Source: Pelecanus crispus
Taxonomy: Eukaryota > Chordata > Aves > Pelecaniformes > Pelecanidae
Direction: 5' to 3'
Assembly: GCF_030463565.1 (NCBI RefSeq)
Contig: NC_134644.1
Coordinates: 132,243,388-132,307,387 of the forward strand
DNA: 64,000 nt
The notes beneath the pieces are model-generated. The model saw only the letters and a program-made list of their open reading frames with translations. It did not search any database and was not told the DNA's origin. Positions 27,354 through 38,130 of this stretch are shown here, one piece after another (position 1 is the stretch's first letter; each line of letters begins with the position of its first letter). A program made the position numbers and the translations under genes.

Positions 27354-27447
27354 TCAATCCTTTTTTTTCCGACCAAAGGCTTTATCCAAGCTGTTGGCAA
27401 TCTTAAGGCAAGATTCAAAGAGTAGTACCATTTTCCTAGGAACAAGA
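27354..27447 (-). CDS. SDR16C5: SDR16C coding exon 6 (C-terminus)
   Basis: The acceptor is GTCTCATCAG. It starts in the phase left by exon 5, encodes [16 protein letters not shown] and a lysine-rich end, and stops with TGA at 27,356-27,354. It aligns with the human LPLKTGLL...MDGF...KKK tail. It was too short to be listed as an open frame and was found by phase and similarity. Confidence 0.82.
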
Positions 27448-30400
27448 CTGATGAGACAAACACCGAGTTAGCCTTATGTTTTTTTAGAAAAATGCACTCT
27501 ATAAATGATAAATTTGTTATATGTGCTCAATACTTCTAATGTCTGGCAACAACACATGTGGTGCTCCCATGTTATAAATGGGGGAAATGAATGACAGACC
27601 AGGCCATTTTGTGAAAGCCCAGCCAGTGGTGGAGGCAGTTACTGGAAGCAGACAGTTCTAGTCCAGTGTACCATCCCAGGAAAATTTTTGAAATCTCTAT
27701 ACCCAACTATAGCTTAAGATGTATATTAGAGACAGAAGTGGCCAGAGAAATGCTATTCACCCAGATTATTAAAAACTAAACCCACTGTTTCTTCATAATT
27801 GGGTGAATATAACTGGATTTACTGCAGGAATACTAATTAAAGGACTGTTTTTACTAAACTTTCCTGCTGATTTTGCAGGCATATGGCAAAGGAAAGAAGG
27901 CAATGGTAGAAGACGGGTCACATTCTTACAGTTTGAAAGCAAGAGTGCGTAAAGTCGGAGGCATGATTAGATAAAACTTTTCCTTTTGAATTGCATCCAT
28001 GATCTTGCTGGCTACATACTCTGCATCATAAACAGGAAGAAAAAGGTGGTTTCTGGTGAAACAAGAAACAAAGCATTATGAAATTATAAAACTTTACTTT
28101 TGAGACATAGTCTAACAGAGAAATAATTTAGTTAAATAATTTAAGAATTTTCCCGCTTCACCTCAAGTAGTCTTAAAAAGGAGTCTCCAATCCTCTCTGT
28201 TCCTGCCATCATCAAAATAAATTGAGAACTCTTTGGTGATGTTGTGAATTTTAGTGACTTTTGTGCAAGCCTTGCTCCGACCGTCATGCAATTAATGCCC
28301 ACAGTGATTCCGGCATTGAAAACTTCCAAGCTGAGCCGTACTGTACGCTGTTCTACACATAATAGTTCTGCCCTCCGCACACCTCCTCCTTTTCTACTGT
28401 AGATGTTGTGACGACAGCTAAATAGGTCAGGACCAGGCCTATTTCCAGCCAGGAGAAAGACTGTGCTCTGCACGATATACGCTACTACAGGATGATGAAC
28501 TTGTGGAAGCAGGAACAGAGCACTTGTATTGCACTACTGCAATGGCTAATTCGGTGCCTGCAGCATCTACCATCTCTACAACAATACACCAACCCACCAG
28601 ATACTGCCACCACAGCTATTCTCGCTCAGATAATACCTACTAATACAGTTAATAATGATAGGTCACAGATATCATGACAGCCATGACTGTAATCACTGTG
28701 CCAAAAGTACTTGGGGCAGAGAACCTCAACAATGCCCATTCTACTGGCAAATAAGATTGCCTTAAATATTGCTGTGCATCCGTAACCATTCCTTGACTGG
28801 GAGGTTATTATGCAGTTCCTCTTGCACGTCAGTTATTAATTGGATGACAAACTTGGATTCTTATGTCAAGAGACATGTGCCAATAGGGCAAAAATACTGA
28901 ATTGAAAAGCAAATCAACATTATAATAGCTAGAGACTGAATATGGCATATCTAGTGAGTAGTGATTTTTATTTTTTTTTTACATATGAAACAGCACATGA
29001 TCTAAGTTTTACTTACTGGGTTTGAAAACCTTTAGCTAATTTAGTGTTAACAAAATAAGGGCAAATGATTGTGGTTTTAATGCCTTGTTTTCCTCCATGA
29101 TACATTTCCGAATCTAAGGCTTCCATCATTCCAATGATTGCACATTTACTTCCAGCATAATCTGAAAAGTGAAGAAAGAAATATCCAAAATATGTCAAAA
29201 GCACCACAGTAAGTGTTATATACAGATTTTAATGTTTTGTAATACTATTTAAGCCCTGATACTACTTAGTTATATAATTAGCAGTCTTGTAATTAGTATT
29301 TTAAGGATGCTGTGCATGTTGGTGATGCTAACTCTGAAGGTTAATGGCTCTTCCCATGATTGAGGCACAGTTGTCTAAGGATAAGATTAATCCTTTACAG
29401 GTGACTTTTTTTCAGTACACTATAGGGAGATGTAGGAGGATGAGCTTATTCAACATTTTATGTACATTTCCAGATACTCATGTACAAGCCAGGCATTCTT
29501 GCAGTTCAGAATGTCTTCATCCTTTAATATCACAGCTCACATTTCAGTAAGAACTATTTCTAGTGGTTAAATCTAAATACCCTGCTTATAAATGCTGCTT
29601 CAACCTGTTACTTCTTCTTCTGATATCTTCAGAATATCTTCTACAATATCATTTTGTTTGCCTGGAAAGACTGAATCTTGTCTGATTTTTATTATTTGAT
29701 GAATATATGGAACTCCATCCTTGGAGAGAATAAAAATGTGGCTGCCCCACAAGGCTCTGTGCAACCTGATCTAAGTTGGGCCTGCTTTTATTTGGGGACA
29801 TGGACCAAATGACCTCCAGAGATTCCTTCCAACCTAAATTATTCTACAATTTTGCAACTGTAAGAACGTTATTTTAATATAGGAATTTACATGTGGTTTC
29901 CTAAGGCTTTTTCAAATGTGAGTGAAAATGGTTGTTAGATACAATGAAATCCAGTTTTGCTAAAAGAGTAACTTCAAAAACTGGCATCAGAGACAGTTTG
30001 TTATTCTTCAGAGATTCACCCATAGTGGATGATGGAACCATACAACTTAAAAATGCACAGCAAAAATGTAAAAAGTTATAATGCGTGGATGCGCAGGTCC
30101 ACTCTTACAAACCTTACAGTTAAATGATAGAAGCCGAACATGACCTATTATCAATACCGAATCTGACCCAACAATAACAGGTGGCAAATAAACACTACAG
30201 TAACACTATCAATCAGCAGAAGAAACAAGAGATACTTATTACATTGAAGTTCACATTCTCACAGAGTGACCTAAGAGATATGATCAGGATGTCAGAGAGG
30301 CTTGAGGAGAGACCGGGCAGCAGACCCAAGCTGATGAAATAGTCAGCTGTCCTGAGGGAAACAACTGAGAACATGGCAGTGTTTAATAGCTTAAAACGCA

Positions 30401-33400
30401 GTTCATTCAAATTAATTTTAATGAAAATTCTGCCAGAATGCCTTCTGGACCTGAAAACCATTTTCCAACTAAATGTATAGTTACAGGTATAACCCATGTA
30501 TGTCTCAGGGCTCTGAACACTCATCTGCAGGAAACCTGGCATTGAGAAAGTGTTAGACAACGTGTATGTAGGGCTCCCTCCCGCTGCACACATAGGAGCT
30601 GTATTGTCCTTCTGTGGAGATAAGACAAGCTGCAGTCAGACAGTAAAATCTGCAGTGAGGTCCGCGTGCCACTCAAGCAACATGCCACCATCATCTTCAA
30701 TACACCACCACCTTTTGTACCCACAGGCTCTTCCTGAGTGTTCAATATGACAGTACAAACTGCTTAAGCCAAGCATTTATGAGATCTCCATGAAAAGTTT
30801 TTAGCATGTAAATCTAATTTGTAATGGCACTTGATGATACTAACCTGACATTCTGTGGACTCCCAACAATCCTGCTGCACTGGCTACGCTAACCAGGTGT
30901 CCACGGTTATAGGTCATCATGGCTGGAAGGAAGGCCTTGCAAGTCTAAAAGACATATAAAAAAAACCCTTTATACTAGACATGCCAAAATTTTTTGCATT
31001 CCAAATTAGGCTTTACAACCCGATTTGCTTTCTGGGGCTTCAATACACAAGAAGCCAAACTGACCTTCTACCTCTGTAAGAATTTACAAATGAGAGATGG
31101 CATTTCCTTGAATGACTGCCCTCTCTCTGCAGATCCATCAGCATTAAAATCATGTTATTAAAAGCAGCAAAGTTTGTATTTTCTCTGCCTCCTGTTTCCT
31201 CACAGTTTGAGTCTTCTGACTGTTACCAAAGATTTGGTACACAAGGGGGAGCTAGAAGTTAACACATCAAGGGGACCTGAGCTGTCTGTGGGCCCTATTT
31301 GTTACAAACCTAAATGCCTGACAACTCCGGCACCCCAGACCACCACTGTGGGTGATACTAACTATATAAGGAAGGTGCTAGTGTTTTATGAGGGGGGAGA
31401 TAAGAAAAAAGACAAGAGCAGTAACAAAATTTTTTCAATAGCTGAGATGTGCTGCAATGCCTGTTTGACTCCAGATGTGTATGCCTAGTACACGTCTTTT
31501 TGGTTGAGGGCCCACTGTCACTCTACTCCTGCCCTATGTCTCTTCAGACCTGTCAGGAGGAGCGGGTCTCCCAGTCCCTTTGCTTCAAGTATTTGGAAGA
31601 ATGATGCACTGTGGGCTGGGAAATGATTAGAGGACTTCTATCTGCAATGATTTTCCATTGAGAAATGCCATTTAGTGAGAGAGCTGCAATGCCACATTTT
31701 CCCCTGATGCAGGCTGCTCACTCAGGCATGTAAACCGCAAATTCAAGAGGGGGCAAAAGTAACACTCCCTCTCAACAAAACCTCGTAAAGGTCGACTGAG
31801 ACCCCAAATAACAGCAAATTCCTTCAGAGGTATGAAAACAAAGCAAAGATAATACATACTATCCAGATTAGCTTTCTATGTACATTAAGCACACGGTGAC
31901 TAGGAATGAAAGCACAACCTGAAGACTGACACCAACACGTTCAGTGTAGAATCATAGAATCATTTAGGTTGGAAAAGACCTTTAAGATCCTCGAGTCCAA
32001 CCATAAATGTAACACTGCCAAGTCCACCACTAAACCATCGTTGTGCCTCCAGGAATGCTTCAAGTCTATTAGACAAAGCATTCTGATACCAGCAAACATC
32101 AGGAGCAGGGAAGTTATATGCCATCATGTCAGCACTAACTTCAGCCACAGCTGTTACAGATAAAGCATGTTTCACAATATGGTTGCACAAACTTTTGACT
32201 TACCAGAGTGTCCAGGCAGGTTTGTGTTAATATTACTGAGACATAGTGGGGAGACTGGCAATTTGGTGTGTCTCCATTTATAGGATGATTAAAAAAATGT
32301 ATCTTCCTGCATTCAAGGCCCTTCCAATCCCTATTCCAAATCGGGTTCCCCAGGTAGGTGCCACCTCTAAAATACTTGCCTGTACCTTTCAGTCACCCGG
32401 GAGTGAAAAAAATACATTACCCAGACTTGAGAGAGGAAGTTGACTCTTAAGGTCTTTTCAAAATCTGCATCTGGAATGTCACAAAACTTTTTCCCAAGCA
32501 GTATGCCAGCGTTATTGATTAGAATAGTAACATCCCCAACTTCTTTTCTAACCTGAATAAAAAAAGGATAGACAGAAAGCTTTAGAAGTTATTCTTGCCT
32601 CTTGTGCTTAGTTTATGAAAATGGTTAGTCATATTTGCAATTATTTATATCTCTGCTGGAAACATATGCACATAAGAACTGTTGTATTGCATCAGATCAA
32701 CAGCCCATCTAGCCCCATAGCCCTTGTCTCATGGTGGAAAGGAGTAAAAAAAGGTCCAGGACTCTAAGGTCTCCTCCAATGTACTCCTCAACTTTTCACA
32801 CTGCATCTTAGGATCTTCCTGAGACAGATAAGGTATCTATATCTTTGTATTTAATATATCCCAATGATTTTTTTTTCCCCCCAGGTATTTGTCTAATTGC
32901 TTCCTGAACTCCAGAATACTTTTTGTTTCCACAGGAACCTGAGGTAATCAGTTACAAAGCTTTAGTGTGCACTGTGAGCATGCTTTAATTGCAACCTGAA
33001 CATTTCTTTTGCCCTGTTTCTGGTATCGTGAGAACCTGTATTCCTCAGCCAAGCCTGTTCAACCCCTTTTCCAGATAATTTCTACTGAACGGGAAAGAAT
33101 TCAGCACAGATAGCAGGGGGATAGCAGTCCTCTGAGTACAGAAGCATGCATCATGAAATAGATAGATAACATCACTTGGAGAGAAGGCCAAAATCACCAT
33201 TAACTCCATTTGGGTTTCTTATAAAAAGATTTTATTCCATGATTTGGATTTATATCAAAGCAGATGGCCAAGATTTACTTATAATATTAAGAACAGGCTC
33301 ACTGCAGAGATTTCTGTGCTAGAGGCAAATGGTTATTTGGTGTCTCAAAAATTATAGAATGACTACAAAAACATAAAAATCCCAGATATGCTGCTGTCTG

Positions 33401-36400
33401 GGAATTTGGAAATAGGTGCTGGGATCTGTTGCCCCAACATTTGACTTTGCTTTGGCTCTTTCATGAAACCTTAGTGTTCAGTTTGACTCGTTTGATACTC
33501 CTCCAGCTGTATCAGGCTTTCTCCTTGTCATAGACAAGCAGGGCTCACATACTAGCACCTTTCCCTCTTGCACAAATGAATGCAAATCTAGACACTGCTG
33601 AGTATGGCAGGATTACCCAACTCTTCCTTTGTGGGATATATCCGTTCTTTCTCCCCACTTGCACCTTTTAACTACTGTGTCAGTCCAGATGATGATCCTC
33701 TTTTTCTTCACATGACAACAGAGCTTCCCCAATGGTAGAATTTTATTTAATCCAGCTTCATTTGACCTGTTCAGTCACTACCCCAAAAAATGTGGGAAGC
33801 CCAACTTCCATTTACAAAAAGTCAAACTGATTATTCTTCATTATGTATTTCTTTAGGTGTCTATTAATTCTTTTTATTATCATTTCTACTAATTTTCTGT
33901 AAGACAGGTTCGTAGCTTCTTTGTGTCCTCTCAAGTGCTCTTTAAAACTGGCATATTTGCTACTCTTTGTTCCTTGGACGCCTGTTATGGCAAAACACCC
34001 TCCACGCATTTCTAGCTCATCAGGTCCATATCTGATTTCCTTCAGAATTTCCAGGTGGACAGTGCCTGATCAGTGTCACTTCACCAGTTTATTCTAAAAC
34101 CTCTTCTTTATGGACTTCAATGATCTGATTTGCTTCCTAGAAAGAAAGCTTCCACTATGGGAAAGTGTTTTTCTGCAGTGAATATCTGAAATCAAAGCAA
34201 TTTAATTTAACTTTTCTGCTATTGCTTTATCTTCTGTGTCCAAGCTCAAGACTTTTCATATTACCAGTCAAAAAGTTACAGGTATTTCCAAGAGTAGAGG
34301 AGGCCCATGGCTGAAAAACTCCTGCTCTAAAAAAATTTCAGGCTCCTACATGACTGCTCAATTCATGCAAACACCTACAAAGGTGTTGGTAGAGTTAACA
34401 ATAAAATTTAACACCTTAACACCAACTGCTGAATTTGAAACAGCTCTTTGAGTTTCTGCTTGTAGGTCAGTCTGTGCACTTCAGAATACCCTTTGCTGAT
34501 ATGGTCAGAATACTCTTTGCTGATATGGGCACAGCAAATTCAGCAGGCTGGAGCCCTGTGGCTGATGTGGTTATTGTGTTTGGAGATTGAGAGCTACTTG
34601 AGTGCACAGAACAAACATTTTGAGACTCTGCTAAACTAAGAACAAACAAATAATTTCAAAACGTTCAGCATCAGCAGGAAAGTCTAACAGAGAAATTACT
34701 TACAAAAGCTTAAACTAATCATTTTGGTGCATGTCTTTGCAAGAAGCAGATAGTATTTATGGGAATAGAGATTTAATGCCAATTTAAAATGTTATTTTTT
34801 AAAGACATTTGATCTTGGTAAATTCTAAAGTGAGTTTTTTTCTTGCAAAAAGAGGATTCTAGAAGAATTGTCATTTGTTTTATAGTATCATTGCAAATAA
34901 AGATCAAGTGTTACATTTGAAGTACTGACCACAAGTTGCTCAGACTGACTTGTCATCTTGCTGGGAAGTGATAACAGATATTAAGATTGTTGAAATTACT
35001 GTCATTCTTACTTCAAAATTGCAGGAGTCATAATCAATGTCTTGCACGGTGAGGATCACATCATCTCTACTGCCTACGTAATTGACAAAGATCGCCCTCC
35101 TTGAACACTGCGTGTTGGGTCAGTACAGAACACTCAACTTGCTCATCTCTGCAGGCTTACTGTTATAATACGATATATATCCTTGCCTGCACTGCCCAAG
35201 TAATACTATAATACCACTTGTGGTTCTTAACATCTACAACCAGTGGGCCCAAATGGAATTTTTTTCTGTGCGTTGTTAGTTGGCTGTGCCCCAAATGCTG
35301 CTAACAAGTACAGGTAAAATAATACCTTGTTGACTGCAAGCATGAGAATTGCAGTTCCAGATACTTACAGATACTGAATACAACTTACCCCTTAGAAGTA
35401 CGCTTCACTGGGAACATTTCTTGAGGAAAAATACTTACTTCAGACTTTCATAGCCGTGTTCAGAAAGAATTAATCTGTTTTGGTTAAAATTAAAAGCAAC
35501 AACCACAAAACAAAGAGCCCCCCCCCCCCCCCCCCCCCCGACAACTCATGGAAAATTAATGTTACATTTCAAGACTATTCCAAAACACTCTATCAACATT
35601 CACGTGTCATGAAGTATTTTAGCTAATTTCTCTGATGTACGCCTTCAGACACAGAATGTCAAAGATGTGACTTGAGAGTCATGTATATAAGTACATATAC
35701 CGAGAATTTAACAAAAGAAGAATTTATCTTTGTATGAAATGGCAGAATGGATAACTGGATTATAAGTGAGGTTATGCTATATGTTAAAGGACAAGTAAAA
35801 ATTAATAATGTTAATTTAATGTCCAATTTATGGACTCTGTTAATAGAAAAAAAAAATAGTTTACAAAGCCTAGGTCAACACAGCAGAAGAATCTCATTTA
35901 AAATGGAGTCCTTCTCGTCCTTACTTTCCAGCTGGATTGACCAAAAAATAAGCTGAAGCTGAATCATCAATTTGACTGGAGACCAGCCATGTCCTGATGA
36001 TATTTCTAAAACCATTATACCCCACATCACCCTTACATACCTACAGTTTTCTAAACAAATGGACAAAGAAAAGGACCCCCCGCCCTCCCCTTACAATTTC
36101 CACTGTGGGTTTGTTTTGGTTTTTTTATCTCTTGATATCTTAAAGACATTTTAAAGCCTAAATAAGCTAATACATGCAGCTAACCTCTGCTGCATGTTTT
36201 ACCATGCTCTTAATCTAAAGAAGTTACCATCTCATAACAATGACTGGAAATGGATAAATGTCATCAGAACAGATTAAACTCAGATACTTTGTTGCAAACT
36301 TAGTTTAAGTTCCATCTAGAAGCTGCTTGTCGGAAAGAGAATGTTATTGCCCTACATGATTACTCCCCTTTAGTGAATAGTACTGTTTATAAAAAAAAAA

Positions 36401-36818
36401 AAAAAAATCCATAGCATATCCTATTAAAAAGAAGGAAAAATTCAGAAGTGAGAAGCCAAATCAGAAGCCAGAAGCTGTATCTTACCTTGTCTGCCTGTTC
36501 ATAGACCTCCTCCCTATTGCTGCAGTCACAGTGGTAGGCAAACACTCGTTTAGCTCCATTTTTTTGGGCTAATCTGCTTGTTTCTTTGTTACCTTCATCA
36601 TCAATGTCCCAAAGAACCAAGGTTGCTCCCAAAGGAGCAAAATTTAAGGCAATCTGCCTTCCAATCCCATTTGCGGAGCCAGTAATAAGCACTATTTCCC
36701 CAGCAAAAGTTTTTTTTTTGCATGGAGGAAATATGAATAAGATGAAATTCTCAAAAAATAAAAAAATCAATAATTTCAGGAACTGTAGTATCTTCAGGAT
36801 GCTTCTGAAGTTGAACAT
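27354..36818 (-). CDS. SDR16C5: SDR16C-family retinol dehydrogenase (SDR16C5/SDR16C6-like), six coding exons
   Basis: Six exons join as 36,818-36,486, 32,552-32,421, 30,944-30,845, 29,161-29,017, 28,052-27,930 and 27,447-27,354. The 308-residue protein compares with about 309 in human SDR16C5. Family members are membrane-bound NAD-dependent retinol dehydrogenases that make retinaldehyde for retinoic acid synthesis. Visible parts are a hydrophobic N-terminal anchor (~8-32), cofactor motif TGSANGIG (46-53), Asp71 at the end of strand 2 favouring NAD, NNAG (124-127), Asn149, Ser177 in SVASAAG, and Tyr190-xxx-Lys194. The C-terminus is lysine-rich (FGRKKKKD-type). An in-frame TGA three codons upstream fixes the start. 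Position beside PENK agrees with mammals, where SDR16C6(P) lies between SDR16C5 and PENK, so this copy could be the SDR16C6 orthologue. The symbol is tentative; the family assignment is firm. Confidence 0.9.
27930..28052 (-). CDS. SDR16C5: SDR16C coding exon 5 (residues 237-276 plus 2 nt)
   Basis: The acceptor is TTTCACCAG and the donor is AAACT then GTAAGA. It is 123 nt and encodes the region aligned with human 'EPKYAVEKIVEAI...MP'. The donor itself reads CTG TAA in frame, so intron retention would end the protein immediately after this exon. Confidence 0.88.
29017..29161 (-). CDS. SDR16C5: SDR16C coding exon 4 (residues 189-236 plus 2 nt)
   Basis: The acceptor is CACTTTTCAG and the donor is CCCA then GTAAGT. 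It is 145 nt, phase 1 to phase 2. It opens with the active-site motif (D)YAGSK and continues with [14 protein letters not shown], the conserved post-active-site strand. Confidence 0.93.
29705..29855 (+). mobile_element. Old CR1 3' fragment in SDR16C intron 3
   Basis: It contains 'atggaactccatccttggag', 'gacctccagagattccttc' and 'caacctaaattattctac', a diverged CR1 terminus. It is antisense to the host gene and has lost an intact octamer tail. Confidence 0.7.
30845..30944 (-). CDS. SDR16C5: SDR16C coding exon 3 (residues 156-188 plus 1 nt)
   Basis: The acceptor is TCTTTTAG and the donor is TCAG then GTTAGT. It is 100 nt and ends in phase 1. It carries the catalytic serine in [11 protein letters not shown]. 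Confidence 0.92.
31947..32040 (-). mobile_element. CR1 3' end in SDR16C intron 2
   Basis: Reverse complement of a CR1 terminus: 'agaatcatagaatcattta' followed by 'ggttggaaaagacctttaag' and 'gccaagtccaccactaaacc'. The octamer tail is intact, so the copy is fairly young. Confidence 0.9.
32421..32552 (-). CDS. SDR16C5: SDR16C coding exon 2 (residues 112-155)
   Basis: The acceptor is TTTATTCAG and the donor is TGG then GTAATG. It is 132 nt, phase 0 to phase 0, and encodes [16 protein letters not shown] followed by the segment with Asn149 of the catalytic tetrad. Confidence 0.92.
32690..33100 (-). mobile_element. Ancient CR1-like fragment in SDR16C intron 1
   Basis: The order 'tgcatcagatcaacagccca', 'tctagccccatagcccttgt', 'ttccacaggaacctgagg', 'gtgcactgtgagcatgc' follows the reverse complement of old CR1 elements abundant in reptile genomes, as I recall. 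It is highly diverged and borders are approximate. Confidence 0.5.
33640..34110 (-). mobile_element. Ancient LINE fragment (CR1/L3-like) in SDR16C intron 1
   Basis: 'gctctttaaaactggcatat', 'tctagctcatcaggtccata' and 'gatttccttcagaatttc' resemble, in order, the antisense of ancient CR1/L3 reverse-transcriptase sequence. It may belong to the same original insertion as the fragment at 32.7-33.1 kb. Confidence 0.4.
34481..34528. repeat. 24-bp direct tandem duplication
   Basis: Two adjacent 24-bp units beginning TCAGAATAC differ at one base. They lie in the first coding intron of the SDR16C gene. Confidence 0.9.
35518..35539. repeat. C22 homopolymer
   Basis: Twenty-two uninterrupted C residues lie within SDR16C intron 1; the transcript carries G22, which can form quadruplexes. 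Its length is likely uncertain in the assembly. Confidence 0.9.
36486..36818 (-). CDS. SDR16C5: SDR16C coding exon 1 (residues 1-111)
   Basis: It starts MFNFRSILK and ends EQADK in phase 0, with donor AAG then GTAAGA. It contains the membrane anchor and the whole NAD-binding front half, including TGSANGIG and LWDID. An upstream acceptor (TATAACAG, exon start 36,845) would add a 27-nt 5' leader. Confidence 0.9.
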
Positions 36819-37221
36819 GATTTTTCAGGCACAAACACCGCTCTTCTGTTATACAAACCCAGAAATACAGTATGTTACTGGCCTGTCAAAACACTGCGAT
36901 ATTCACTAAAAAAAAAAAAAAAGAGATTGACTTTCAAGCAGTTAGTTCTTTCACATTGTTCTTTTGTGCAGATACAAAATATAACTAAAGACTTGTTTTG
37001 TGAAAGCTGCCGGCTTCTGACTAGTAAGATTAAAGCAAATACCTTCTGCTAGATCCTACATGCCTGCTGTTTTGTTCCAGACTCCTCAGCTTCCACCTAG
37101 GTTTTTACAAAGGTTTAGTAACGTACATTTTATAGGTGTATGCTGTGGCAATGGCTATAGGGTACTTTGTTTTCATTACCAAGGTGGTACTAGCTGAACA
37201 AAAAAAGCACTGAAAACACTG

Positions 37222-37263
37222 GTGTGATCCTTCCAACCCAAAGCATTCTATGATTCTATGATT
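37222..37263 (+). mobile_element. Short CR1 terminus
   Basis: 'gatccttccaacccaaagc' is followed by 'attctatgattctatgatt', a CR1 3' end of only about 40 bp. Confidence 0.8.
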
Positions 37264-37479
37264 ATCGACCTTGGGCAGGCAGGTGTCCTCCTTAGCAGAA
37301 AATGCGATCTGCTGTTTCGGGAGGCAGGCAGCACCAACCTACCCACACCGCCTATGTGCAGCGTATTCCCATTTGTGAGCAAATTACCACCCCCACCCCC
37401 CCACCCCCCCCCAAAAGCGTGGCCCTGTCAGCTACGATCCTTGATTTTTTTTTTTTTTTTTTTAATCCTGCGTTTAGAC

Positions 37480-38130
37480 CCTACCATTCCCTTTACAGTA
37501 TTTCGGACGGGAACCGGCGGGCTCAGGGGAAGCGGCGCCCATCACCGGCCCGCCGGCCCCAGCCCGCTGCCTCCCGCCGGCCGCGGCCAGCCGGGCTGCG
37601 CCCCCGGGGAGGGGTCCCCCGTCTCCCCGCCGCTGCGGGCCCCCCACCCCCGGCCCCGGCGCTGCCCCTGCCCCTGCCCCTGCCCCGGCCGGCCCGAGCC
37701 CTCCCCTCCCTCCGCGGGCTGCCCCCGGCGCCGTCCCCTTGCGCGGCCGCCCCCCGCCCGGCCCCCGGCCCCGCAGCCGGCGGGACCCCCGCGCTCACCG
37801 CCGCCTGCCCCGCACCCGCCTGCCCGCCGCGGCCCGGGGGTGGCCCTGCCCGGCCCGGCCCGGCCCGCCCCCGCGGGGGGTTTGGCCCGGGGAGGGAGCT
37901 GCGGGGCCGGGGCCGGGGCGGGCGGTGCTAGGCGGCCGGGCGTGCGTGTGAGAGCGGCGGGGAGGCCGCCCGGCCCCGGGGAAGCGGGTGCGGGTCCTGA
38001 GTGGCTTCCCCAAAACCGGCTGTTGGGTGGCACCCTCTGCTCCCGCGTCACGAAACCGCGCTGCTGCATCACCTTCCCTCCCGCGCCCCACCTGCCCGAA
38101 GCAGGCGGGGGGCACGGCAGGCTGGCAGCT
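37480..38130 (-). promoter_or_regulatory. CpG island, probable SDR16C promoter and 5' exon
   Basis: An extremely GC- and CpG-rich block lies about 0.7-1.3 kb upstream of the SDR16C start codon. On the minus strand a donor-like GGCG then GTGAGC at 37,799/37,798 could pair with the acceptor TATAACAG at 36,846, giving a non-coding first exon and a ~950-bp leader intron. Tandem CCCTGC units lie at about 37,668-37,685. Long open frames on both strands here follow from base composition and are not genes. The assignment to SDR16C is by position. Confidence 0.55.

Noticed and set aside
28141-28473. 110-codon minus-strand frame inside the SDR16C gene
   Set aside because: It falls in intron 4 between two well-supported exons and has no similarity to the SDR family.
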